A stretch of DNA of 64,000 nucleotides from Arcicella aquatica (GTDB lineage: Bacteria > Bacteroidota > Bacteroidia > Cytophagales > Spirosomataceae): assembly GCF_034928825.1 (NCBI RefSeq), contig NZ_JAYFUL010000018.1, positions 51,117 through 115,116 on the forward strand. The letters are read 5' to 3'. Below the pieces are notes generated by a model. It saw only the letters and a list, made by a program, of their open reading frames with translations. It searched no databases and was not told where the DNA came from. The stretch's first letter is position 1. Each line of letters opens with the position of its first letter. The translations under genes were made by a program, and so were the position numbers. Of the stretch, positions 17,087 to 25,580 are shown piece after piece.

Positions 17087-17120
17087 GACCTGCAAGGCTT
17101 CCGAAACCTTGCAGGTCTTT
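17087..17120 (+). terminator. Terminator after nfu-type gene
   Basis: GACCTGCAAGG (17087-17097) pairs with CCTTGCAGGTC (17107-17117) across a 9-nt loop and is followed by a short T-run. It directly abuts the -7 element of recJ. Confidence 0.8.
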
Positions 17121-17121
17121 G

Positions 17122-17129
17122 TATTTTTG
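17122..17129 (+). promoter_or_regulatory. -7 element directly before recJ
   Basis: TATTTTTG is a full -7 match ending only 4 bp before the recJ ATG at 17134. Transcription starts a few bases after this element in Bacteroidota, so the recJ mRNA may be leaderless. A TTG lies 10 bp upstream, too close for a normal -33 element. Confidence 0.4.
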
Positions 17130-17133
17130 CGTC

Positions 17134-18858
17134 ATGACAGAAAAACGTTGGATTTATAAACCCATTCCACCCACTGATAAAATCAAACAAGTAGCTGAGG
17201 CAATTAATGTTTCACCTGAAATCGCTACGCTCTTGGCTCAGCGAGGAATTAATACCTTTGATGAAGCCAAAGCATTTTTCCGCCCAGACCTTTCTAATTT
17301 GCACGACCCATTTTTGATGAAAGACATGGACGTTGCCGTTGAACGGTTGACAAAAGCGATTGCATCTGGCGAAAAAATAATGATTTATGGTGACTACGAT
17401 GTAGACGGCACTACTTCAGTAGCTACTTTTTACGGTTTCTTGAAAAACCACGTTTATCAAAATGCGTCTGACTGTCCTTTAGAATTTTATATCCCCGACC
17501 GCTATGCTGAAGGCTACGGGGTTTCGCAGGCAGGTGTTGAAAAAGCTGCTAACGAAGGCTTTGGTTTGATTATTAGTTTAGACTGTGGTATTAAATCAAA
17601 AGAGAAAATAACTTGGGCCAAAGAGCATGGCGTTGATTTTATCATTTGCGACCATCACCGTCCAGATGACAACGACTTGCCTCCAGCCGTGGCGATTCTA
17701 GACCCTAAGAGAGCTGATTGTTTATATCCTTACAAAGAATTAACAGGCTGTGGCGTCGGTTTTAAGTTATTACAGGCTTATTGTAAGACGCAGAATATTT
17801 CAGAAACATTGTTATTACCTTATCTAGACCTTGTGGTTACTTCTATTGCTTGTGATATTGTACCTATTACAGGCGAAAATAGAATTATGGCTTATTATGG
17901 TTTGCAACAATTGAATTCAAATCCCAGAACGGGATTAAAGGCATTGATGCAATCGGCAAGTTTGGCAGGGAAAATGGATATTACCAAAGTGGTTTTTGGA
18001 CTAGGACCAAGAATTAATGCTGCAGGTAGAATAAAGCACGCTTATGATGCCGTAAATTTATTATTGACCGACAACGAAGAAGAAGCCACCAATTTTGCCA
18101 ATATCATCGCCAAACATAATACAGATAGAAAAGGTTTTGATACTGATATTACCGCCGAAGCGTTGGCTATTATTGAAGACAATATTGGGTTGAAGAATGC
18201 TAAAAGTACCGTATTATTCAAAAACGATTGGCATAAAGGCGTTATCGGAATTGTAGCGAGCAGATGTATTGAAAAATATCATCGCCCTACTATCATTCTT
18301 ACAGAGTCACATGGTCATGCTGCGGGTTCGGCTCGTTCTGTACCAGGCTTTGATGTGTATGATGCTATCGAAGAATGTGCAGAGCATTTAATTCAATTTG
18401 GAGGACATACTTTTGCGGCAGGTTTAACGTTGGAAATCTCTGAGATAGAAAATTTTAGGCGTAAATTTGAAGAAGTTGTCAATCGAAAAATATTACCTGA
18501 ACAACTTTCGCCCATGATTGATATTGATTTGAAATTGCCTTTAATAGAAATTTCAGATAAATTTCACAGAATCATGTGTCAGATGTCGCCTTTTGGTCCA
18601 CAAAATATGACACCAGTTTTTGTTTCAGAAAATGTTTACTTGCATGGACAGCCGATTAAAATGAAAGAAAAGCATTTGAAAATAAATGTTTTTCAAGAAG
18701 GCTCGCCCGCTTATACTTGCGTAGGCTTCGGGATGGTAGAAGATTATTTCAATCATTTACACGAAGGCAAGCCGTTTTCGATTTGTTATACCATCGAAAT
18801 CAATGAATGGCAAGGCAGAAAGTCGTTTCAGTTGATGTTGAAAGATATTAAGGTTTAG
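17134..18858 (+). CDS. recJ: Single-stranded-DNA-specific exonuclease RecJ
   Basis: 574 residues from the ATG at 17134 (MTEKRWIYKPIP); an upstream in-frame TTG at 17119 lies within the terminator and promoter and was rejected. DHH-family motifs are all present: MIYGDYDVDGTTSVATFYGF, LIISLDCGIKSKE, FIICDHHRPDDNDLPPA, LTGCGVGFKLLQAY, and the DHHA1 part GHAAGSARSVPGFDVYDAI plus FGGHTFAAGLTL. A C-terminal OB-like region follows. RecJ degrades single-stranded DNA 5' to 3' in recombination (RecF pathway) and mismatch repair. lptB follows after 90 bp. Confidence 0.96.
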   Translation: MTEKRWIYKPIPPTDKIKQVAEAINVSPEIATLLAQRGINTFDEAKAFFRPDLSNLHDPFLMKDMDVAVERLTKAIASGEKIMIYGDYDVDGTTSVATFYGFLKNHVYQNASDCPLEFYIPDRYAEGYGVSQAGVEKAANEGFGLIISLDCGIKSKEKITWAKEHGVDFIICDHHRPDDNDLPPAVAILDPKRADCLYPYKELTGCGVGFKLLQAYCKTQNISETLLLPYLDLVVTSIACDIVPITGENRIMAYYGLQQLNSNPRTGLKALMQSASLAGKMDITKVVFGLGPRINAAGRIKHAYDAVNLLLTDNEEEATNFANIIAKHNTDRKGFDTDITAEALAIIEDNIGLKNAKSTVLFKNDWHKGVIGIVASRCIEKYHRPTIILTESHGHAAGSARSVPGFDVYDAIEECAEHLIQFGGHTFAAGLTLEISEIENFRRKFEEVVNRKILPEQLSPMIDIDLKLPLIEISDKFHRIMCQMSPFGPQNMTPVFVSENVYLHGQPIKMKEKHLKINVFQEGSPAYTCVGFGMVEDYFNHLHEGKPFSICYTIEINEWQGRKSFQLMLKDIKV

Positions 18859-18948
18859 ACTTAGTGATTGGTAAATAGAGATTAGAATGTTTAAATGCTA
18901 GCCTAAAATATTAAAATTAAAAGGAGGGTTACCCTTCTGATTCAAATC

Positions 18949-19680
18949 ATGATTTTAAGAACAGAAAATTTAGTTAAAAAGTACGGACAGCGTGTCGTTA
19001 ATGACAATGTTAGTTACCAAGTAGCTCAAGGTGAAATCGTGGGTCTTTTGGGGCCTAATGGTGCAGGAAAAACTACCTCTTTTTACATGGCTACAGGCTT
19101 GGTAAAACCAAATTCAGGTAAAGTGTTTCTAGATGATTTAGAAGTAACCAATCTTCCGATGTACAAACGTGCTAGGTTAGGTATTGGCTATTTGGCACAA
19201 GAGGCTTCTGTTTTCAGAACGCTTTCGGTGGAAGAAAACATTTTGGCCGTACTGGAAATGACTAAACTTTCTAAACAAGAACAACGTGAAAAAACAGAAC
19301 AGCTTTTAGAAGAGTTTTCGTTGACACATGTTCGTAAAAACTTGGGACAAGTACTTTCGGGTGGCGAGCGTCGCCGTACAGAAATTGCGCGTGCCTTGGC
19401 AGTTGACCCAAAATTCATTTTGTTGGATGAACCTTTTGCAGGGGTTGACCCTATTGCGGTAGAGGAAATTCAAGGGATTGTAGCGAAGTTAAAATTTAGA
19501 AATATTGGTATTTTGATTACCGACCACAACGTGGATGAAACACTCTCTATCACCGACCGTGCATATTTACTTTTTGAAGGAAAAATATTAAAAGCAGGCA
19601 CTCCACAAGAGCTTGCAGATGACGAGCAAGTAAGACGTTTATACTTGGGTAAACATTTTGAATTAAAGCGGAAAATTTAG
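18949..19680 (+). CDS. lptB: LPS export ABC transporter ATP-binding protein LptB
   Basis: 243 residues. Walker A is GPNGAGKTT (about 35-43), Q-loop YLAQEASVFRTLSVEENI, ABC signature LSGGERRRTEIARAL, Walker B KFILLDEPFAGVDPIAVEEI and H-loop ILITDHNVDETLS. The GVDPIAV and ITDHNV wording is characteristic of LptB, which powers lipopolysaccharide extraction with LptFG. A strong AAAGGAGGG ribosome-binding-like stretch lies about 25 bp before the start. lptF, lptG and other lpt genes are not nearby. Confidence 0.95.
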   Translation: MILRTENLVKKYGQRVVNDNVSYQVAQGEIVGLLGPNGAGKTTSFYMATGLVKPNSGKVFLDDLEVTNLPMYKRARLGIGYLAQEASVFRTLSVEENILAVLEMTKLSKQEQREKTEQLLEEFSLTHVRKNLGQVLSGGERRRTEIARALAVDPKFILLDEPFAGVDPIAVEEIQGIVAKLKFRNIGILITDHNVDETLSITDRAYLLFEGKILKAGTPQELADDEQVRRLYLGKHFELKRKI

Positions 19681-19707
19681 CTATAAAGTATAACCAAAAT
19701 ACTACAA

Positions 19708-20577
19708 ATGAACAAGATTGAATTCCTAAGTAGAGAACCTGTTCAAACTTTCATCAAATGGATTTCACCTAAATTAGATGGAGATGATAGCTTTATACAT
19801 TCTTACATGATGAAACGCCCCAAAGGTTCTATTTGGGAATGTAATTCTATTTACTCTGCTTTTGAAAACTACAAATGGGGATTTACTTGTTATCATCCAG
19901 TTAGACAGATTAGATTTACAGGAAAAACCTTTGAAGACTGTAAAATCTTGTTGGAAGAGTTAGGTGATGGGTTGAGAAAAAGTGTAGATAATAATGATTC
20001 CGAATTATGTCAAAAATACTGTATTGCCATATTAGACTGGGGTGGGGTAATGAATGGAAATAAACAAAAAGTAGAGGCATTAGGAACAGATATTTCTTCA
20101 TATTTTAAACACTGTACTGATAGGCTAAATCCTAATATATTTGATATAAAAAGTAGCTATTATGAAGATATAATAATGACTGCTGGTTTCACAAAAATAT
20201 ATTCTTTGCTAGTGAATGATTTTGTAATATATGATGGACGTGTAGGTGCGGCTTTAGGACTTTTGGTAAGAATGTTTTGCGAGGAAAAAGGTTTAAGTAT
20301 TATTCCATCAGAATTATTATTCGCTTTCGGGAATGCAAAGGGAGATGTTTATGGAAAAAATAATAGAAGAAACCCAAGTAATAGTTTTTACAGCTTTCCT
20401 CTACTAACTCAAAATAAAAAGCATACTGAAAATAATATCAGAGCCAATTGGTTGCTAAAAGAAATTTTGGATAAAACAGAATCAAAATTTAGCAAAATTG
20501 ACTCAAGAGAACAATTAAGAGCATTTGAATCTGCTTTATTTATGATTGGATATGATGTATCACAAGCAAAAATTTAA
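19708..20577 (+). CDS. Unrecognised 289-aa protein
   Basis: An intact frame from the ATG at 19708, 27 bp after lptB. No signal peptide or membrane helix, so a soluble cytoplasmic protein. The best marked segment is MTAGFTKIYSLLVNDFVIYD followed by GRVGAALGLLVRMFCEEKG (about residues 154-192), and the C-terminal part is rich in Lys and Asn. The base composition looks a little more AT-rich than the neighbouring lptB and recJ, which with its unrelated position could mean recent arrival. Sequences with an IYDxRV segment occur in uncharacterised bacterial proteins, but I cannot assign a family or activity. Confidence 0.75.
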   Translation: MNKIEFLSREPVQTFIKWISPKLDGDDSFIHSYMMKRPKGSIWECNSIYSAFENYKWGFTCYHPVRQIRFTGKTFEDCKILLEELGDGLRKSVDNNDSELCQKYCIAILDWGGVMNGNKQKVEALGTDISSYFKHCTDRLNPNIFDIKSSYYEDIIMTAGFTKIYSLLVNDFVIYDGRVGAALGLLVRMFCEEKGLSIIPSELLFAFGNAKGDVYGKNNRRNPSNSFYSFPLLTQNKKHTENNIRANWLLKEILDKTESKFSKIDSREQLRAFESALFMIGYDVSQAKI

Positions 20578-20650
20578 AATCAAAAAATTCTACACGATTT
20601 TTTAAATAACTTTTAGGAATACTAAATTTTATAAAAGTGAAAAACAGTTC

Positions 20651-21352
20651 CTACCTCATCACTTCCTTCAAAACCGTTAAAGACTTTATTTCCCCTAAAG
20701 TATCCACATGAAGTCTGTAAAATAAGATAATGGATTCTAATAATTGATTGCGAGAATGGCGGTCTATTTTAGGAGATTGGTGATAGGGCGTATTCAATAA
20801 AACATCTAATTGATTTTCGAGTGTTTGATTAAGCACAGGCAGATTATGAATCCTCAGTTCATTGGATATTTCATGCGCATTCTCAGGTGAAAAACCTAGA
20901 TACGTACCCAATTGCAATAAAAATTGTAAATGGAAATTCTCAAAATGTTCTTCTACTTCATCTAGCCATACGATAGAATTATGGAGAAATTCAAACAAAA
21001 AATGATTCCCTGTTTCCTCTTTCAATGATTTTCCAAGAATTTCGGTAATAAAAAGCGCTATTGATGATTTATAAATATCATAAGGTAAGGTATGAAAAGG
21101 CGTATTACATTTAATCTCTGCTATCCGATGGATTTGTTTATTGGCTGCTGTGTTTTTCCCTTTCTGATAAATCACCAAATCTAATAAAGTGAGGGGTTGA
21201 AATAGTGCTATCTTATTTTTGGATTTGGCACTTCTAACACCATTTTCAATATACGTTTGTATCCCAAATTCTTCTGTAAAAATATTGACGATTACAGAAG
21301 TTTCTCGGTAACGAATATAATTTATTACGATGCCTCGTGTTTTATTTAACAT
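20651..21352 (-). CDS. recO: DNA repair protein RecO
   Basis: 233 residues. N-terminal OB fold recognised by TRGIVINYIRYRETSVIVNI, FTEEFGIQTYIENGVRSAKS, and FQPLTLLDLVIYQKGK; the helical C-terminal domain follows (SIALFITEILGKSLKEETGN, FLLQLGTYLGFSPE). RecO anneals DNA and, with RecR and RecF (3907-4992), loads RecA onto SSB-coated DNA. The zinc-finger cysteines found in some RecO proteins are absent. It begins 4 bp after the stop of the plsC-like gene upstream, so the two form an operon. Confidence 0.93.
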   Translation of the reverse strand: MLNKTRGIVINYIRYRETSVIVNIFTEEFGIQTYIENGVRSAKSKNKIALFQPLTLLDLVIYQKGKNTAANKQIHRIAEIKCNTPFHTLPYDIYKSSIALFITEILGKSLKEETGNHFLFEFLHNSIVWLDEVEEHFENFHLQFLLQLGTYLGFSPENAHEISNELRIHNLPVLNQTLENQLDVLLNTPYHQSPKIDRHSRNQLLESIILFYRLHVDTLGEIKSLTVLKEVMR

Positions 21353-21356
21353 GCTT

Positions 21357-22169
21357 TTATGCTTGGGGTTCTTCTCTACGCCAAACTAATTTATCTACAG
21401 GTATTTTCTGTTCTATTTTATCTCTTAAAATATCCATCATTTCTTCTACAGGCATTTCTGCATCAAAACGTATAGGCTCTTTAAAGGTAACAGATAGTGT
21501 AGTATTCCTTTTTTTAAACCGTAACCCTTTTTTATCGAACGCTCTACGAAAGCCATTAATTACAACGGGTACTACAATCGGGTTATGGGTTTTAATCAAA
21601 TGAGCTGTTCCTTTTCTTAACGGAGCATAGGGGGTAGTTGTTCCTTGTGGAAAACTTACAACCCAACCATACGATAAACCTTTGCCTACTTTATCTTCTG
21701 CCGAAGTATCTACTTCTTTTTTAACATCTTTTCCTTTTTCTCTCCAAGAACGATTTACCAAAATAGCACCTGCCTGCGAAAAAACTCTTGGTATCAATCC
21801 ACCATCTTTCATCGTTTCAGAGGCTGCCACATAAAATACTTTCGACCGTGGTGCTAATAAATAAACAGGAAAATTGACTGAATTTCTGAATCCCCATTTT
21901 ACACTAAAGAAAATATGATAGAGGCAAATTACATCCATAAAATAGGTTTGATGATTCGATAAAAAAAGCACACCTTCTGTTGGAAGTCCCTCTAAATATT
22001 CAGTTCCGCTGATGCTGGTTTTATTGATGCCTCTGATACGAGAGTAAGTTACCCACCCCAATACAATCATAATAATGCGTTTTAAAAACATCGAATTACC
22101 AAAGGGATCTCGTTCAAAAAAACCGAAGACATCAATCATCGGAAGTAGTTTTTTTATATGTTCATTCAT
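21357..22169 (-). CDS. PlsC-like 1-acylglycerol-3-phosphate acyltransferase
   Basis: 270 residues. The HX4D catalytic motif is LSNHQTYFMDV (His-Gln-Thr-Tyr-Phe-Met-Asp), followed by the substrate-binding region VVSFPQGTTTPYAPLRKGTA and the PVVINGFRRAFDKKG motif. These define glycerolipid acyltransferases of the PlsC superfamily, which act at the inner membrane in phospholipid synthesis. The EGT-type Glu of the second motif is replaced by QGT. Several PlsC paralogues exist in Bacteroidota, including aminolipid and lysolipid acyltransferases, so the exact acceptor is open. Operon with recO downstream. Confidence 0.85.
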   Translation of the reverse strand: MNEHIKKLLPMIDVFGFFERDPFGNSMFLKRIIMIVLGWVTYSRIRGINKTSISGTEYLEGLPTEGVLFLSNHQTYFMDVICLYHIFFSVKWGFRNSVNFPVYLLAPRSKVFYVAASETMKDGGLIPRVFSQAGAILVNRSWREKGKDVKKEVDTSAEDKVGKGLSYGWVVSFPQGTTTPYAPLRKGTAHLIKTHNPIVVPVVINGFRRAFDKKGLRFKKRNTTLSVTFKEPIRFDAEMPVEEMMDILRDKIEQKIPVDKLVWRREEPQA

Positions 22170-22368
22170 TGTTTATGGTTTATCAATAAGTCTTTTCCTA
22201 ATCGTTAAATTCGATATATCCTTTCAAAAAATCAATACTTGTAAAATCGAAGATAGATAATTTTTGGTATATTGTTTAAAAAATTGTTCGTCTTGATAAC
22301 CTATTGAAGCTTTTCATGTTATGTTTAACATAGGCTTTTTTCCTATTTTCTCAAATCTTGATACAATT

Positions 22369-23274
22369 ATGAATGTACTCATCACTGGTGGCTCAGGTTT
22401 AGTTGGCACACGTCTTAGCGAAATATTACTGTCTAAAGGTTTCTCGGTTTCTCACCTTAGCCGAAAACCTACAGATGAAACAGGCAAGATAAAAATATAT
22501 CATTGGGATATTGATAAAGGCATATTAGACTCAAAGGCTTTGTTGGAAGCCGATTATCTAATTCACTTAGCAGGTGCGGGCATAGCAGATAGTAGATGGA
22601 CTGATGCACGAAAAAAGGAAATCATTGACAGCAGAACGGAATCTTTAAGATTGATTATCACTCATTTAAAAAATATTCCACATAAAATCAAAGCTTTCAC
22701 TTCCTCCTCGGGCATTGGTTTTTATGGTGCTGATACTGGTACGAAACACATTACAGAAGAATCTCCTGTGGGTGACGATTTTGTAGCTGAATGTTGCATA
22801 TTATGGGAAGCGATGGCCGATAACGTATCAAAGCTCGGCATCAAAACGGTAAAACTTAGAACGGGAATTGTATTAAGTACTAAAGGCGGGGTTTTAGCAA
22901 AAATTCTGGCACCTATCCGTTTTGGCATTGGGGCAGCTTTGGGAACTGGCAAACAGTATCAATCTTGGATTCATATAGATGATTTATGCGAGCTTTATAT
23001 AAAATCTCTTCTAGATGATACCATGAATGGTGCTTATAATGCCGTTGCTCCTAATCCTGTTACTAATTTTGAATTAACCAAAACCTCTGCTGAGATACTG
23101 AAAAAGCCTTTTTTTATGCCCAATGTTCCTGCATGGGCTTTGAAATTAGTTTTTGGCGAATTAGCTGATGTGGTATTAGGCGGAAACTATGTCCTCAATC
23201 AAAGAGTATCCTCTGAAACCAATTTTCAATACAAGTTTATTGATGTAAAAAAGGCTTTAAAAGATTTGTTGTAA
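22369..23274 (+). CDS. TIGR01777 family epimerase (SDR superfamily)
   Basis: 301 residues from the ATG at 22369 (MNVLITGGSGLVGTRLSEIL); a frame opening at 22321 adds 16 unconserved residues. The Rossmann motif GGSGLVG starts at residue 7. The family signatures YLIHLAGAGIADSRWTDARK, KAFTSSSGIGFYG and LGTGKQYQSWIHIDDLCEL are visible, and the C-terminal DUF1731-like part ends PNVPAWALKLVFGELADVVL. This group (E. coli YfcH-like) has an extended-SDR fold and no established substrate. Convergent with the acyltransferase gene. Confidence 0.9.
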   Translation: MNVLITGGSGLVGTRLSEILLSKGFSVSHLSRKPTDETGKIKIYHWDIDKGILDSKALLEADYLIHLAGAGIADSRWTDARKKEIIDSRTESLRLIITHLKNIPHKIKAFTSSSGIGFYGADTGTKHITEESPVGDDFVAECCILWEAMADNVSKLGIKTVKLRTGIVLSTKGGVLAKILAPIRFGIGAALGTGKQYQSWIHIDDLCELYIKSLLDDTMNGAYNAVAPNPVTNFELTKTSAEILKKPFFMPNVPAWALKLVFGELADVVLGGNYVLNQRVSSETNFQYKFIDVKKALKDLL

Positions 23275-23302
23275 TAGTATCACAGGGTTTTGTCCTTAAT
23301 CC

Positions 23303-24394
23303 TCAAGTGGTAGGTTTCGTTATTTTTAAGCGATTGATAAATGAATAGCATAGCTTTTTTACATCCGTAATCACGCTGTTTTTTTGCCATATTAAACTGA
23401 ATTTATCTTCTATTTTGGTAAAAATAGCTTTTCTTGACAATTCTATGAGCGAACCTATCGTAAAAATAGTAGCGATAGCACAAACGATATATAGCATCAA
23501 AAGAGAAAGGGATTCTTTTCCTCTGACCTGACTAATGAAATGAGCTATCTCTTTTCTAATCAGGGGGTGTTCATGTATCAGGTAAATTCCAAAAACTGCG
23601 CTTGAAATCAGGTTGATAAAATTGCTTTGGACTTTAATATTTTTAAAAGTAAAGAAAAGCATTATCGCTGCAAATATCAATAATGGATTGTTATAGGAGA
23701 ATAGTCGCCAAACAAAAGCAAACTTATGAATATCCACACAAAATAATGTACTACAAAAAAGTACAAGTGCCGAGACTAGAAAGAAGTGAATGGGTTTTTT
23801 GATGATAATGTTCATCTTTCTTAGAAATCTGGCAAGGATGTAAATAGTAATAAAATGAAAAACTGTAAATCCATCGCCAGATACCGTTTTGAATATAAAA
23901 CCCGCGAAACAGTCTAGGTATAATAACCCCAATAATAACAACATAAGTTGTTTATTTTCGATGCCATCAACACCTTTGTTGAGAAAAGGTGAAATAAAGT
24001 AGAGGGCTAAATATACGCCTAAATACCACCAAACATTACCAGAAATCGGGAAAATAGACCTCACTAAGTCTTTCCAGTCGAACATCGAATGATTAAAAAC
24101 GGCAAATAGTAGAGAAATGAATAATGAATAGAAAAGTGCTTGAAATAAGATAGATACAAGTACTTTTAGTTTAAATTTCATTCCATAATATCCCGATATA
24201 AATACGAATGTATTTACGCCTACAATGACAAAACTATTGATGAATAGTCCAAAATAGAGTTTGTTTTTATCATGGTGAAAGAAATCATTCACCATATTTT
24301 CAAGGCCAAAACCATGAACAATAATGTGGTGAGTAATAATCATAATCATTAACACTATCCGCAATAGCTCAATGTTTGATTCTCTGTTTTTCAT
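23303..24394 (-). CDS. Acyltransferase 3 family integral membrane protein
   Basis: 363 residues from the ATG at 24394 (MKNRESNIELLRIVLMIMII); the longer frame begins at a TTG. About ten hydrophobic helices are visible, and the catalytic-type His pair is in MIITHHIIVHGFGLENM near the N-terminus. The NVWWYLGVYLALYFISPFLN segment is also a landmark. Acyltransferase-3 proteins transfer acetyl or succinyl groups to surface sugars and polymers. No polysaccharide genes are adjacent, so the substrate is unknown. Confidence 0.9.
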   Translation of the reverse strand: MKNRESNIELLRIVLMIMIITHHIIVHGFGLENMVNDFFHHDKNKLYFGLFINSFVIVGVNTFVFISGYYGMKFKLKVLVSILFQALFYSLFISLLFAVFNHSMFDWKDLVRSIFPISGNVWWYLGVYLALYFISPFLNKGVDGIENKQLMLLLLGLLYLDCFAGFIFKTVSGDGFTVFHFITIYILARFLRKMNIIIKKPIHFFLVSALVLFCSTLFCVDIHKFAFVWRLFSYNNPLLIFAAIMLFFTFKNIKVQSNFINLISSAVFGIYLIHEHPLIRKEIAHFISQVRGKESLSLLMLYIVCAIATIFTIGSLIELSRKAIFTKIEDKFSLIWQKNSVITDVKKLCYSFINRLKITKPTT

Positions 24395-24939
24395 CTTTGG
24401 GTAATTAAAAAGGTCGTTATTTATCAAAGGTTTGGGTGTATTATTGATAGGTACTTTCCCATCAAATATTATTTGTCATAGTAATCTTAAACTATTGCCA
24501 ACAATGGCATAGCCTTCGGTCTATTCTTTTTTTAATAAAAGCAATATTTCGATAAAGGGATTTTAATGAAAAAGGCGGTTGCTTAATATTGTAAAGTGAA
24601 TTTTAATAAAGGAACTGGCACGTCATTTCCTCTTTTATCAATGAATTTGGGCGGTTCAATTGATACTTTTGTTTTCCTAGTAGTCTACAGATTTTTATGC
24701 ATCAAAAGTAATCAAATTCTACAATTTTGCTATGGTTTTAGTTTTCTGAAAGCTATTTTATTTTATAATAATCTATCACATCTATTTATTGCCATATTCT
24801 GAATCTTCATCAGCGTTTTTTTAATGGTTATATAATTGCGGTTATTCTCACAGTTTTTTTATCTTTGAACAAATCTGAGATTTACATTTTAACTTATTCA
24901 ATTGCTAGGAGCTTTTTGTTTTTTAGCTACATAATTCAC
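24395..24939. other. 545-bp mostly empty divergent intergenic region
   Basis: AT-rich region between the acyltransferase gene (minus) and the LOG gene (plus). A 68-codon GTG-initiated frame at 24596-24802 has no recognisable features and is probably chance. A short TTGCCA/TGGCAA hairpin lies at about 24495-24510. The only clear signal is the promoter of the LOG gene at 24836-24867. Confidence 0.5.
24836..24867 (+). promoter_or_regulatory. Promoter of the LOG-family gene (-33 TTG, 21 bp, -7 TATCTTTG)
   Basis: TTG at 24836-24838 is spaced 21 bp from a full -7 match TATCTTTG at 24860-24867. This is the best two-part Bacteroidota promoter in the window. An in-frame TTG inside the -7 element at 24865 would give a spurious 25-residue N-terminal extension to the downstream protein. 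Confidence 0.7.
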
Positions 24940-25521
24940 ATGAAAAATATTTTAATTTATTGTGGTTCTTCGTATGGTAACAATGAAATTTATAATAAAA
25001 CTGCTCAAGAGGTAGGAGAAACACTAGCTAAGCAAGATTTACGATTAGTTTATGGAGGAGGCAAAGCTGGCTTAATGGGTACGGTGGCTGATGCTGTACT
25101 TGACAATGGCGGAGAGGTTATCGGAATCATTCCTTCTTTTATGGAAGCTTGGGAGGTACAACATACAGGTTTAACAGAGTGCATAGTGGTAGAATCAATG
25201 CATGTTCGAAAACAATTGATGGCTGAAAAAGCAGATGGTGTTGTTGCTTTACCTGGAGGTTGGGGAACGCTGGATGAATTATTTGAAATTCTTACTTGGC
25301 GACAAATTGGGCTTCATCGTATGCCAGTAGGGTTGCTTAACACGAATGGCTTTTATGACGATTTGATGATGATGATGAATAAGATGGTTTCTGAAGGTTT
25401 TGTAAGAGCCGTTAATCTTAACTTCTTGATTATCGACGATAATATTGAATCTTTATTAGAAAAAATGCGTAATGATGCTACGGAAGGCGAAATCATTGGC
25501 AAACGGATAGAACGTGCTTAA
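24940..25521 (+). CDS. LOG family protein (cytokinin-riboside phosphoribohydrolase-like)
   Basis: 193 residues from the ATG at 24940 (MKNILIYCGSSYGNNEIYN). The lysine-decarboxylase-fold motifs are RLVYGGGKAGLMGTVADAVL and ALPGGWGTLDELFEILTWRQ, the latter matching PGGxGTxxE of LOG proteins. LOG enzymes release bases from nucleoside 5'-monophosphates; many bacterial members are annotated as TIGR00730 Rossmann-fold proteins with unclear physiological substrates. The start is 73 bp after its promoter -7 box. Confidence 0.92.
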   Translation: MKNILIYCGSSYGNNEIYNKTAQEVGETLAKQDLRLVYGGGKAGLMGTVADAVLDNGGEVIGIIPSFMEAWEVQHTGLTECIVVESMHVRKQLMAEKADGVVALPGGWGTLDELFEILTWRQIGLHRMPVGLLNTNGFYDDLMMMMNKMVSEGFVRAVNLNFLIIDDNIESLLEKMRNDATEGEIIGKRIERA

Positions 25522-25580
25522 AACAATGTTTTAGGCTATTTTTCGTTGAAAAAGTAAATAAAGATTGCGCCACACAAGCT

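Noticed and set aside
24596..24802. 68-codon GTG-initiated plus-strand frame
   Set aside because: No ribosome-binding context, no recognisable motif, hydrophobic low-information sequence, and it lies in an AT-rich divergent gap; most likely chance.
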